This document shows, piece by piece, positions 26,701 to 36,942 of a DNA stretch of 64,000 bases (within the stretch, counting starts at the first letter, position 1; every line of letters starts with the position of its first letter). Made by a program: the position numbers and the translations under genes. The stretch is from Hymenoscyphus infarciens (lineage: Eukaryota > Ascomycota > Leotiomycetes > Helotiales > Helotiaceae), in contig LLCB01000115.1 of the NCBI GenBank assembly GCA_001414345.1, positions 1-64,000 of the forward strand, read 5' to 3'. The notes under the pieces are model-generated. The model saw only the letters and a program-made list of their open reading frames with translations. It searched no databases and was not told the DNA's origin.

Positions 26701-28897
26701 GATTAAGAAGAACTTTAAAATAATCTAGCTACTTATTACTAGTAAGTAAGTCTTATTATCTAAGATTTAGAATAATAAAAGAATAGTTATAAATATAACG
26801 TTTATCTATATTTAAATATAGCTATATAAACTATACTATATAACTTTTAGTACTATTATTATTTTTATAAATAGATACTAAATATAGTAGTTTCTAAATC
26901 TATAAACCTATTACTTTAGATAATTATAGAGTTAAAAGTTAATTTAAAAATAAGTACTTATTTACTTCTATATTTATTAAAGCTTATATTTTAATACTAT
27001 ATCTTTATATACTAAGAGTAGTATTTATAAAAAACTATTTTCCTTTTATAAGCTTAAAAAGATTAAGTCTAACTAGGTTATATTTATATAAACCTAAGAA
27101 AGTATTTTTATCTAAACCTCTATATTTTCCTTTTAACTTAAGTTAGAGTTAAAGTACTTTTTAAATAGTTATTCCTTTTTAAGTTAATTATCTATCTTAT
27201 TAATACTAAGTAGATTAAAGTAATTAAGCTTAATATATTTAAGCTTCTTATAGTTATAATACTTTATACTAGTAGTGAATTAGTTTATAAATAAAGTCTT
27301 TAAACTTTTACTAGTAGAAGAGAGTCTAGAAGTTTAAAAAGTCTTTTAAGAGATAGAATAGAGTCTATATAAGAGTAGTAAGGGTTTTATAGCTAAGCTA
27401 GATAAGAATTAGTTAGTGTTTATCTTTCTATATAAAGAGCTTATTACTACTAGTTTTTCTAAAGTTATTATACTAGTTATATATAACTTAGTATTTTAGT
27501 ATTATTCTTTATCTATAAATAAAAGGTCTCTTACTATCTCTTTAAAGTTATTATTCTAGTCTCTCTTTCTTATAGTAGATAGGTTTCTAAGCTAAGATAT
27601 AATCTTCTCTTATAAAAAGTAGAATCTATCTCGTTCTAATACTTCTCTAAGTATAGCTATACTTAAGAAGGAACTTTTAAATTCTAAAAAACTTTCTCTT
27701 ATATAACTCTTCTATTCTATCTAAAGAGACTAAAAGGTATTCTAAGTATTCTCCTTTTTATAACTAGTTAAATAGTAAGTATTAAGAAGTTTAATTATTT
27801 CTTTATAATCTTTAAATATTATCTTACTTATATTAGACTTATATTAAGGCTCTAAGTAGTTCTAGGTAAGTTTTATTATTATCTCTTAAATAAGAGCTTT
27901 ATATATTATAAGTGTCTAATAATAGTTAGTATTTATATAGAGTTAATTATATATTAATATTCTCTATTACTTATATATAAGTAAAATACTATTATCTAAA
28001 AGTTTAACTTTCTCTATAATCTTACTTTTAGTAGATTATAAGGCGTTTAGAGTACTTTTAGATTATAGATAAGAAGTAGATTATTATAAAAGAAGAATAT
28101 TAGAAGTAGAGTTATATATTTAATAATAGTCTAGTATAATAGAAGAGTATAAAAGAGGAGTTTATATTAGTTAGAGAGAACTTAGACTCTAATTATTATC
28201 TAGTAGTTATCTACTAATCTATTATACTAAGTCTACTAATTATATAATTTAGTTATCTTATTATAAGATCCTCTCTTCTTTTTCTTAGTCTTTAGCCTCT
28301 ATAGCTTATATTATATCTTATATCTTATCTATATTTAAAAAGTCTTCTTAATCTCTCTAGCTTCTAGGTATTATATCTTTACCTTTATTATTTTATAACT
28401 TTTTATTATTCTTAAGTATATAGATATAAGTTAGAGACCTTTTAATAGATACTTAACTATCTTCTCTAATAAGAGGCTCTATACTAGGAAGTAGAGCTTA
28501 GAAGAGACTTAGAGTCGCTTCTTATTCTAATATATTAAAATATTAATTAAAGAGATAAAGAGTAGATTTCGAAGTCTTCTAGATAACTATAGTATATTAA
28601 CTATCTAAATTATATATAGTAGTTCTTATACTAAGAGGGTTATTAGGATTCTTAGGAATACTTAGTATATTCTAATATCTTAATATATTAATAATATAAT
28701 TTTTACTAGCTATTTATATAGATACTAAACTCTAGTATTACTAGCTATTTAGAAGGTCTCAAATTTCCTAGCTATTTAAGAATATTATTATAATAGTCTT
28801 AATCTAAGCTAAATTAAATTTAAAATAAAAAGTAATAATAAGCTTAAAAGAGATATTATTAAAGCTATTACTAGTAAAGAAGAGTTTTTTCTTTTTA
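23726..28897 (-). pseudogene. gag-pol of outer gypsy element, RIP-inactivated
   Basis: On the minus strand an RT frame runs from about 26,050 down to 25,500. It keeps the family's SLLFVKKANGS-type entry as SLLKKANSNKL and the substrate-binding block as KLDIQQAFYYI. Its YxDD box is Y-L-N-N at 25,662-25,673. RNase H (about 25,300-24,950) and an integrase start (down to 23,726, where the inner element cuts in) follow. The gag portion should occupy about 27,000-28,800, but I could not delimit it. Stops occur throughout. Confidence 0.78.
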
Positions 28898-29240
28898 TAT
28901 AATAGTACGAAATATATACTACTACTAAAGAGGTATATAGAAGTACGTTTAAGATAGAATAATATATATAAATACTAGGCTCTAATATAGAAGAAAAGGA
29001 AAAACTATCTCTCTTCTATACTAAATATAAGTATCTATATATAAGAGGTCGAAAACTACTAAGTCTTAATAATAATAATAACCGAGCCCTGTCTAATATA
29101 GCTAATACTAAGTAATAAGAGCTAAAAAACTAAAATATCTAAACCTTAATCCTTTTAGCACCTGTGATCGTATAAGTATTAGTAGTTTCATAAATGCCAG
29201 TTTCATAAATGCCGGTAAATCAAGATAGCGTGCTATCACA
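28898..29240 (-). repeat. 5' LTR of outer gypsy element, RIP'd only in part
   Basis: Starts TATAATAGTACG and ends TGCTATCACA, so the minus strand begins TGTGATAGCA, the ancestral LTR start. Up to about 29,155 it matches the RIP'd partner. The last 85 bp keep CA and TG (for example tttagcacctgtgatcg where the partner has tttagtacctttaatta). It also has a 15-bp tandem duplication (gtttcataaatgcca/g, about 29,187-29,216) absent from the partner. Confidence 0.88.
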
Positions 29241-30056
29241 GCTTGTGTTTTTTACTAGGCTTATACTCCGACTTCAAATTTTTTCCTTCCGCCATCACTA
29301 AGCAAAGCGAACAAGTTGCTTCCAACAAAGTCGTTATGTAAAAATGTCACCCAACATGAAATAATCCAGAAATCAAAATGAAGTGGGCCCCGATAAGAGG
29401 AATAAGTCTTGATCCGGATCCGCCTCTAAAGACGGGATCGAAGCTCGCACTTCCGTGCCCACTTTTATTGTCGAGGACGAGATAACCAACACACCAACGA
29501 CTGAGATCACAGAGTCGCTGTTATTGATCCAGGTAGAGAGAAAGAGACGTTGTATAATCGGGATCATTTTGATTTACGCAGTGGGACGATTTTCTTCGAT
29601 CGCCGGACCCAGGCTCCTTGATTACAATACATTTGCTCATTCAACGTAGTTTTTTATAACATAATATCTCAATTGACTAGGATAATCGTTGCTCAAAGAA
29701 CGACTTGATTATGATAAGAAGTATAGGATTACTGCGGAACATGGCAAAATGTCGGATCAGCCGGAGGGCGCTTTACCCTCTTCTTTGCGATAAGCAGATA
29801 TCGCGGCCACGAGCACTCGAGAAACTGCTTATCGGAGCTATTCTCACAAGTCCGGTATACTCATGACACCGATAAATGAACTCCTTCCATAAGCATTGAT
29901 CTCTATGTTTCTTCAAGTTGGAATTCATATATCTTCTCTCATTCTCCCAACTGTCGAAAATCTATCTCAACTCGCAACAACTTACAACGCTTTCTTGACT
30001 CTCCAAGTTCTCAACTGCCATTTCTCGTGCCATTCCAAGAAACCATCTTAGGCAAC
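29241..30056. other. Intergenic, promoter side of the monooxygenase gene
   Basis: Normal base composition. Short overlapping frames on both strands at 29,373-29,649 look like chance. The last ~120 bp upstream of the ATG are pyrimidine-rich (ctctccaagttctcaactgcc), as is common ahead of fungal starts. No other signal recognised. Confidence 0.5.
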
Positions 30057-31693
30057 ATGGGTTCCATCGAAACTCCGGGCTGGAGATGCCTTAATGTAGC
30101 TATCATCGGCGGTGGAATTGGTGGACTTTCCGCTGCTCTGGCCTTGCGTCGTGCTGGCCATTCCGTAACAGTCTACGAAAAACACGATTTTGCCGGCGAG
30201 GTCGGCGCCTCAGTATCCTGCGCAGCAAATGGCACCAGATGGCTACACGAATGGAAAGTCGACGTTGAAAAGGGTGATCCAGTCGTCCTACAAAAGCTTA
30301 TCAACCGCGACTGGAAGACTGGTGAGCCTGTCAGCGTTTATGACCTCAAGGACTATGAGAAGAAATGGGGATATGCATACAACATGTTTCATCGCCAGTA
30401 CATGCACAAGATGCTCAAGGATTGTGCTCTGCAAGAGGACGGAGATGGGACACCTATCAAGTTGATTGTCAATCATAGTGTAAGTGCTGCTTGCTTCGCT
30501 TGCCTCGCTTAAGTGCTTAACTTCTCAGTGCGAAGATATCGACCTCAATGCCGGCAGGATTACCTTCAAGAATGGTGCCACGGCGACGCATGATCTAATC
30601 ATCGGCGCTGATGGTATTGGTTCTGTCGTCCGGGGTGTCATCGGAGTGAAGGTGTCAAAGAAGCCATCAGACTCAAGTTGTCTTCACGCCAACGTCATGA
30701 CCGAGGATGCTGTCAAGCTTGGTCTTGTTGACTACTCGAAGAACTCAGCTCTCGAGTACTGGGGTGGTCAAGAGGGGAAGTGGGATAAAATTGTACTGTC
30801 ACCATGTAACGGTGGTAAACTCCTTTCCTACTACTGCTTTTTCTCCCGGGATTTGGGGGATTACACCAACCAGACTTGGGGTGGTGAGGACCGACCTGTT
30901 GAGGAGTTGCTTGCTCCTTTCCCAAACTTAGATGCCCAGGTCAAGTCACATCTTGCGATAGGAATCGAAGTGCGCCCGTGGCGCTTATGGGTTCAGTAAG
31001 TCTACTCTACCTATAAATTCTCCTCATTTCATCAATATACCAGACTAACCCGTATAGTGAACCATACCCATATCTCAACAAAAGCATGGTCTGTCTCTTA
31101 GGTGACGCCGGTCACCCAGTACGTATTTCCCATCCAATCCCAACCAACATGACTAACTCCTCCCCAGATGATGCCACACCAAAGTCAAGGAGCCTGCATG
31201 GCCATCGAAGACGCCGGAGCTCTAGGTATCCTTTTCAACAAGAAGTACTTCCGCGGTGACATTGAAGAATCTCTCGCCGTCTACAACTCAGTCCGTTTAC
31301 CTCGTGCCACAAGAGTTCAGGGCGCTGCTGCTCGCGCTGCTTACAATATCAATGAGCGTATTGGTATGTTATCCTCAACCCCCGATCAAACTCCACACGT
31401 GTTAACCTCTATCTTGTTTTAGGCTTCTCCAACAACAACAAGACTGCTACTTATAAAGTAGAAGACGAGAAGGCCAAGCTTACTATTGAAGAGATGAACG
31501 CGTAAGTGCTTCTTGAATAAAATCCACATCTTTGACTTTTGTGCTAATTGAATTATTATTTAGGTATGATATGTATAAGGATATTGAAGAGCAGCTTGCA
31601 GCTAAGCGGGGAATCTCTTACGATGGAAAGTTCATTAAGGGGTTGCCTTTTGGGCTGGATTTGCCAAGTGGAATTGTTGGTGCTGCAAAGTGA
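30057..31693 (+). CDS. FAD-dependent monooxygenase (salicylate hydroxylase-like)
   Basis: Six exons (30057-30479, 30529-30995, 31058-31118, 31168-31363, 31423-31501, 31564-31693) with five GT-AG introns of 49-62 bp give 451 residues, the usual family length. The N-terminal Rossmann motif GGGIGGLSAALALRRAG is followed by an acidic residue (VTVYEKH), which binds the FAD ribose. The DG motif LIIGADGIGSVVR lies near residue 170. The GD motif CLLGDAGHP (exon 3) continues into PHQSQGACMAIEDA (exon 4). These three motifs define class A flavoprotein hydroxylases, which hydroxylate aromatic rings with NAD(P)H and O2. The substrate cannot be told from sequence. No signal peptide, so probably cytosolic. 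ATG 30,057 is the first ATG in frame; the frame's extension to 30,027 begins with GTG and is unlikely. It converges with the pseudogene downstream. Confidence 0.93.
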
Positions 31694-31879
31694 TTTTTAT
31701 TATTGTGTGTATTTGGGTTGGGAAGGGCATTGGAGTGTTGGGGTGTTTCATGCTTTGGGACTTGAATCTCTGTATATAGGTGGGATGTATAGAATGAGAA
31801 GGTGCAGTGTAATTGAGTCTGAACTTTTGAATCCAACGTGCTTTCCCATCAGCGAAACTAAAGCAAATTACAAGCGTCC

Positions 31880-33115
31880 TTACCTTTAGGTAACCTTCTT
31901 TTCTCAGATTCCCAAGCCAATATGCCATCCAGTTCTGATGCAAATGTCTTGTGGTCCATGAACAGCTCCAAAAATTCTGGGAATAAATCTCAGTATCGCT
32001 ACTGTCCCATGAAGCACTCCTAATTGTGGAAATATGAACGATGCCATGATCGTGGACAAGCTTGAACGCTGGATCTAGTCCGTAGATTGCATAATATATT
32101 GCAACCACTATGCTGCTGTTGGTACAACCATACAAAAGAAGTAGCTTGTAACGGTATTGCGAGGATTAGGTAGCCTCACCGTCCCATGATTGATGACTCC
32201 GGTTATACCCAACGCAAGTAGCGAAGGCGTACGCGACGGGTTTGCCAGGAGAAGTCTCAGTTGTCACTCTTTTACCCAAGTAAGTCATATCTCCGAGCGT
32301 CTCTGGCACAAAGGTCAAGTTGCCTTCCCATCGGCTCAACACGGTAGCTGCAAATGACATATTATGTTCATCGAGATTGAAGAAATCTCCAACGTCAATT
32401 CCCACAACCACCAACTCGGAAACATTTCGATCCAACAGTTCCCGGCCACTCAATGGCGAATCGTGATCCGGCCCGGACAAGGTTAAGTGGAAAGGGTTGT
32501 CGATAGCAGCGATGGTCACGCTTTTGTCGGGTGAGCGGGCAAGGAGATTTCGATAGAGAGTACGGGATATGTGGTGTTGGAGCCGTCCCGAATATGTTCT
32601 GGAAATTGAATGTCAAGTCTGTGAGGTAGTTGCAATCACCAATCTATCAAAAGTCAGTAACATTGCGAGTAGCAGAGGAAGGAGGTACCGAGTTGTCCAC
32701 TGGTTTTTGAATCGCTACCGGAATTTTGCCATGGCTAAAGAATTTGTTGATGGCATGGATTGCTTGAGGGGCATACCGACTCGAAATGCCTTTACGGATT
32801 TCAACTTGATAAATAGCAAGACGGATAGCCGAACGTACTTGGCATCAAACCGAGAATCTCGACCTTTGTTCCATTCTTGGAAGATGTTGTTGGCAAGTCC
32901 AAGTCCAATGGCCATGGGGTCGTCAAACCAGTCAATTGTGAGCCTCAAACCAAGAGAATAGAGAGGTCAGAAGTAGAATCTCCTTGCGAAATTCATCATA
33001 CCCGTGTCGGTTCTCAATTTTTCCCGGTGTTTGCATGCTGAAAACTTGAATGAAGTTCCATGCCAGTGGCACAGAGCCCAAGAAAGTAAAGAATGGTGGT
33101 AAGTAATTGCCGCAT
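31880..33115 (-). pseudogene. Secreted nucleoside hydrolase, decayed by frameshifts
   Basis: Minus-strand pieces in order: signal peptide MRQLLTTILYFLGLCATG (from 33,115), LTIDWFDDPMAIGLGL, VEILGLMPSTFGYPSC, SSRYAPQAIHAINKFF, a DGSNTTYP piece, SPDKSVTIAAIDNPF, then SPLSGRELL...ELVVVGID, RWEGNLTFVPETLGD, GYNRSHQSWDGE, YYAIYGLDPAFKLVHDHG and FLELFMDHKTFASELDG near 31,900. All match the inosine-uridine-preferring nucleoside hydrolase family (PF01156), which cleaves nucleosides to base and ribose. Successive pieces sit in different frames, so at least five small indels are needed, and a stop follows WDGEAT at 32,166. The first piece lacks one Asp of the usual DTD metal-binding run. Composition is normal, so this decay is not RIP. 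Introns may explain one junction (about 32,655-32,700) but not the rest. Confidence 0.85.
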
Positions 33116-33583
33116 AGTGTCAGTTGAGTTGTAGTGTAGTGTAGGAAAGCTGAGGCTCCAAACAGGTGTTGTAGATGCAATTTCAGGTCGAAAGCTAGTT
33201 GAGGCCGGAGAAAAGCTCCGGGTCTTTTTCCCCGCTAGTGCACTCCACAGACGTCAACACCCGTGACCCGACCTCCAACGTCTCTAACTTATAACATCGC
33301 ACCACCTCACATCACTACTACGGAGGGCACGAGGGCCAAGTCAATTACACCTACAATCAACGTGCTGGATCAGCAAAGTCTTGACATCATGGATACTCAA
33401 GCACTGTCTTTAATTGCAGTGGCACACACTTGTGACCATGGAAGTATGGAAGTAGGTATGGAAGTATGGAAGTATATAGGACACACATGTCATCTCCAGA
33501 TTGCTATTCCAGACCGCTGCTCAATGCTCACCCGCAAGCTATTTACTCGCACAGCATTTAGATCCCTTCCCCCATACCTCACC
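33116..33583. other. Intergenic with short tandem repeat
   Basis: Separates the divergent nucleoside hydrolase pseudogene and the NTF2-like gene. Holds about five copies of the octamer ATGGAAGT, imperfectly spaced, at 33,438-33,477. No other signal recognised. Confidence 0.5.
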
Positions 33584-34277
33584 ATGGCCACCAAATCAGC
33601 GCCCGGTGAACAGTTCGAAGTCCGCCAAACCTCTGCTACCGAAGATTGGTCTCCAAATCCCGCAAAATCAATCCCTCTCGACAAAGCAAGACAAGCTCTC
33701 GTCGACGACATCATTGCCCTCTACAGCTGCGAACCCACAGTCGAACGTGTCAAGAGATATACACCAGATTGTGTCTATGACGATCAATTCGTCTATGCCA
33801 ATGATCGGTACAAGATGGCAGGACAATGGTTTGCTCTGCCGAAATTGTTCAAGGCTTCGAAGAACGAAGGCTATGAAATTGTCCGGAGTGATGATGAAAT
33901 GATCCAGTTCAAGAACGAACAGGTACCTCATACTTCCCTTTGTATTCACTACACAGATCATTAATACATTCTAGTCATGGACATTCAAGATCATTCCGAA
34001 GACTGCCACGATCAATGCCCTTGTTACCCTCTCCCTCGATCCCGAAACGGTCCATAGCGATTTCATCCGAGTCAAATATCACAAAGACCAGGCAAACGAC
34101 AAGGACTATAGCCATGAGGGCTTGGGATTTTCATTCAAGAAGTGGCAGGCGGATCAAGTTGCAAAGCATATGGATAGCAAGGAGGTGGCGGTCTTTGAAG
34201 GGGACAAGGCCGCTGGTAAGGAGGAGGTGAGAAAATATGGTTCTGGCACTGGAGATGCGCCAGAGAAGAACTTGTAA
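33584..34277 (+). CDS. NTF2-like (SnoaL-type fold) fungal protein
   Basis: Two exons (33584-33922, 33975-34277) with a 52-bp intron give 213 residues. The middle (residues ~25-150) runs KARQALVDDIIALYSCEP, then TPDCVYDDQFVYA, then an F/Y-rich beta section (WTFKIIPKTATINALVTLSL). This is the helix-then-curved-sheet pattern of NTF2-like proteins, whose members may be enzymes or binding proteins; no catalytic residues can be assigned. The C-terminus is charged and ends in APEKNL. ATG 33,584 has a strong context (CTCACCATGGCC). An in-frame ATG at 33,524 would add MLTRKLFTRTAFRS, which resembles a mitochondrial presequence, so an imported isoform is possible. Fold assignment is by pattern only. 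Confidence 0.75.
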
Positions 34278-34315
34278 AATTACTACCTATTTTTCCCGCA
34301 TGTACGAGTATCTCA

Positions 34316-36430
34316 TCACCCCAAACTCTTCGTCAAGTTCTCAACATCCTTTAGTTTCAACCCCTTGCTCTTATTCTCTAGCATATTCCTCTTGAGGTCT
34401 GCTAGGATTTTTCCATATACCGTTTTTGTTATGTTATCTATGAAAGATTGATGTCGAGCCTCCCAATCTTCGTACTCGGTGGTTTGCTGTTCTGTGCCAG
34501 AGTTACTACTGCCTGCTTTCAGTATTGTATTTTTGATCAACTTACGAGTAATCTCCGTGGTATGCGCCTGGCTCTCTTGTTTTTCTTCCGTTGCTTTCTC
34601 CTCTGTTTTCTCTTCGGCTTCTTTCTTCAGCCGTGAGTTTTCATCTAGCGTTTCCTTATAGTACTCATCTTCGCATAGTCCAGTAGGGGAACGTTTGTAT
34701 TGAGGCTTGTTACACGCATCGTTTGAGCATTTATGTGAAGCACAGTATCCATCACGGACCGTTCCTGCTTCCATACACTCAGACGATTGGCATTGGTGGT
34801 GTTTACAGAGCACACTCTGACGGGATGATTCTGATGTTGCCCGTTTCTCTGGACAAGATGGTTCGATTACACTTTTACAAGCATGTGTTCGGGCACAGAA
34901 GCTTTTGGGCGGATTCCGCCCCTCTTCAGAGCAACCGTCTTCTTTGCACTTGTGTTCCACGCAGAATGTTGTTGGGGTCGTGCTGCTAGGTGAAAGAATT
35001 CGTGGGAGATCACAGCCTTCATGATAGGTGCATGAATGTCCCTCAATGCAGAACTTTCCCCCTCTTCTTGCCTTTTCGCCGCATGAGCGGTTGTTGCACT
35101 CGTGGGTTTTGCAGTAATTTCTTGCCGGCTCATGTCGCTGTTCGTCGCATTTTGGCTCTCTACAAGCGTGAGAATCCCGGCAAAAGGATTTACGGGTACT
35201 GTACTGCCCCTCCTTCACACATCCATCTTTCTTGCAGATATGCAAGTCACAATAGCGAGTCACACCTGGGATTCCGTGTTTGGCTCTCCTGGGGCATGGC
35301 AATGTGCTACATGCATGTTTCTCGCTGCAATAACCCTTTGGGTCTCTTGCCTTGTTACCGCAGCCCTCTTCAGCACACAGGTGTTGGTAACACCAACTTG
35401 AAGACGCTACGCGAAACGAATGAACTGGCATATTGCAGAGAGTGTGTGATGGTTCGGTAGTATAAGTCCAGGTGCAGGTGTCTATTATCAGGTCAGTAAT
35501 ATATCTTTCAGAGCCGGAATATTAACATACGAGCAGCGCAGAACTGATTTTCTGAGGGGCTCTTTTCTAGCTTTCGGGACTTGCAATCCCTGAAGCCACA
35601 TAAATGATTCTGGCAATACTCATAACCCCAGGGAGCCTTTTTATCGCACGGCTCGGCGTGACACTTCTCCCCTCGAAGATCTGGTTATATTAGCGTTCGG
35701 TAATTTACAGACACAGACAAGGCCGACTCACGCAGATAACAGTATTCTTCATAATCATCTCCAGTCTTTTTCTCCGCCCTGGTCAAAGGACAGTCGGCTA
35801 TTCGACAAGAGCGATGAAATTCGCAAGTCTTCTTTCGAGCAATGGCCTTATTATTGCAATTCTCTTTCGAGCATCGATGTGGGGTGCAGTATTGAAACCC
35901 TTCTATGTTTGTTTCCAAGCACTGAGTCTTGTTGGGGCGTTCGAAATGGCAATGAGGGGAATGTTTCGAGCAATAATTCGATTTGGAGTCGGTTGGAATT
36001 GGGTGGTGGCAATCGGGAGAGATACATTCATCTACAGGCTGTCAATTGCTATTATTTCCGAATATGGTAAGTTAGGTACGTTTAGAGCAATAAATTTGCA
36101 GTTCAGTCCGGGCTAGATTTGGGCAGCCTGATAAATATTTACACTTCGCGTCTATAACAGGGATTAGCTCTGGTTGAGTTGATTGATTTGAAACATACGT
36201 TTGAAGCATTCACGCTCGTTTTTCTTCTTGGGGTTCGTACAGTAATGTTCGCCATCAAGCTCCGGGCAGCGGTCTTCGCAAGATTAGTGTAAGCTGAGGA
36301 AAGCAAGTTTAGTCAACCTACGGTCTACGCAATAGTGAGCTGGGTCCAATGATCCCTCCGGACTGACGGCATGATGTTCAACATGATCAGGACAAATTCT
36401 ACACCACCGTTTGTTGTGATGACGGGGCAT
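34316..36430 (-). CDS. Cys/His-rich modular protein, about 25-residue repeats, C-terminal coiled coil
   Basis: Six exons on the minus strand (36430-36322, 36273-36199, 36151-36080, 36031-35732, 35680-35531, 35481-34316) give 623 residues. From residue ~8 to ~490 the protein is a string of modules of the form H-x-C-x(4-5)-C-x(9-14)-[YF]-C-x(2-4)-H, for example HKCSNDAC...GLC and HECNNRSC...KFC. Cys/His spacing suggests one zinc per module, but I recognise no named family. About residues 500-545 are Lys/Glu-rich (DENSRLKKEAEEKTEEKATE), a likely coiled coil. No signal peptide. All five introns (47-51 bp) are phase 1 and split the CAY codon of a module histidine. Internal exons are 75, 72, 300 and 150 bp, that is one, one, four and two modules. 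The start is the first ATG that keeps the frame (MPRHHNKRWCRICPDH). Confidence 0.82.
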
Positions 36431-36942
36431 TGCTGTTGCACATTTGCTTATCGTGACGAGACGTAATGTGAGGAAATGGTGAAGAAAGATATCACCCCAC
36501 CCAAGCCCACCTCAGCTCCTGTTGTACAACGGAGTGTAAGAATATCAGGCTGAATCTCACCACCAGTAATATTGATTCCTCTCACACGTCTCAGCCTGAG
36601 CCTCATTTGCGGCACCATCATGACCTAGCAAACCCAAGGTCTCTGTGGTATATATCATCACAATTTTCTTTCCCAAGTACTTTACGACCCATCAATTATC
36701 TTCCTTCACCACCAGTAGTTTGAGCATATATTTTCCGTCCAATGGAAAGTATTTACCATGGCATTCATGGATATGCAAAGTCTTCAGTCCGTGTCTATAC
36801 GATGCGGGGTAACAGTGGGGTCTCCAACTTTTACTCCAACTCTCTACTTTGGAACCTGAATCTCAGTTTAAGTTTCTTAGTCTTTTGTTTCTCGCGATTT
36901 TTATCTGGGAGCTCAATCTGGATACTCTGCAAAGTTCATACA
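36431..36942. other. Intergenic, divergent promoters
   Basis: Lies between the divergently transcribed Cys/His-rich gene and the esterase gene. An in-frame ATG at 36,742 would add a non-conserved leader to the esterase and bury its signal peptide, so it is not used here. No motif recognised. Confidence 0.45.

Larger units (their letters stand above)
1..29155. other. AT-rich block 1, RIP-mutated repeat DNA
   Basis: CpA and TpG are nearly absent and TpA dominates, while CpG, CpC and CpT remain. That is what C-to-T change at CpA on both strands (RIP) leaves behind. No uninterrupted frame of 60 codons occurs in the block. Reading TAA/TAG as former Gln or Trp codons recovers retrotransposon proteins over most of it. 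The right edge is abrupt: normal TG/CA use returns at about 29,155, inside an LTR. Mechanism is inferred; composition is directly visible. Confidence 0.93.
10509..29240 (-). mobile_element. Outer Ty3/gypsy retrotransposon, minus strand, with nested insertion
   Basis: Matching LTRs at 10,509-10,842 and 28,898-29,240 enclose a minus-strand gypsy pol. Flanks are GCTTA (10,504-10,508) and GCTTG (29,241-29,245): a 5-bp target duplication with one TG-to-TA RIP change. A purine tract on the minus strand (GAAAGAGAAGAG, at about 10,844-10,855) directly precedes the 3' LTR, as a polypurine primer should. Removing the nested element and its 5-bp duplication leaves about 7.6 kb, a normal gypsy size. Confidence 0.88.

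Noticed and set aside
29373..29649. Overlapping 64-residue frames on both strands
   Set aside because: No recognisable protein features; they overlap each other in a promoter-like region.
30027..30056. A longer N-terminus for the FAD monooxygenase
   Set aside because: The upstream extension would begin at GTG; ATG 30,057 is in frame and leads straight into the family N-terminus.
32166..32519. A separate small gene on the minus strand (117 codons)
   Set aside because: It matches the middle of the nucleoside hydrolase family, and matching pieces lie on both sides in other frames, so it is part of one pseudogene.
34448..35460. Plus-strand reading frames opposite the Cys/His-rich gene
   Set aside because: They are antisense shadows of a Cys-codon-rich gene, with no domain and no splice logic.
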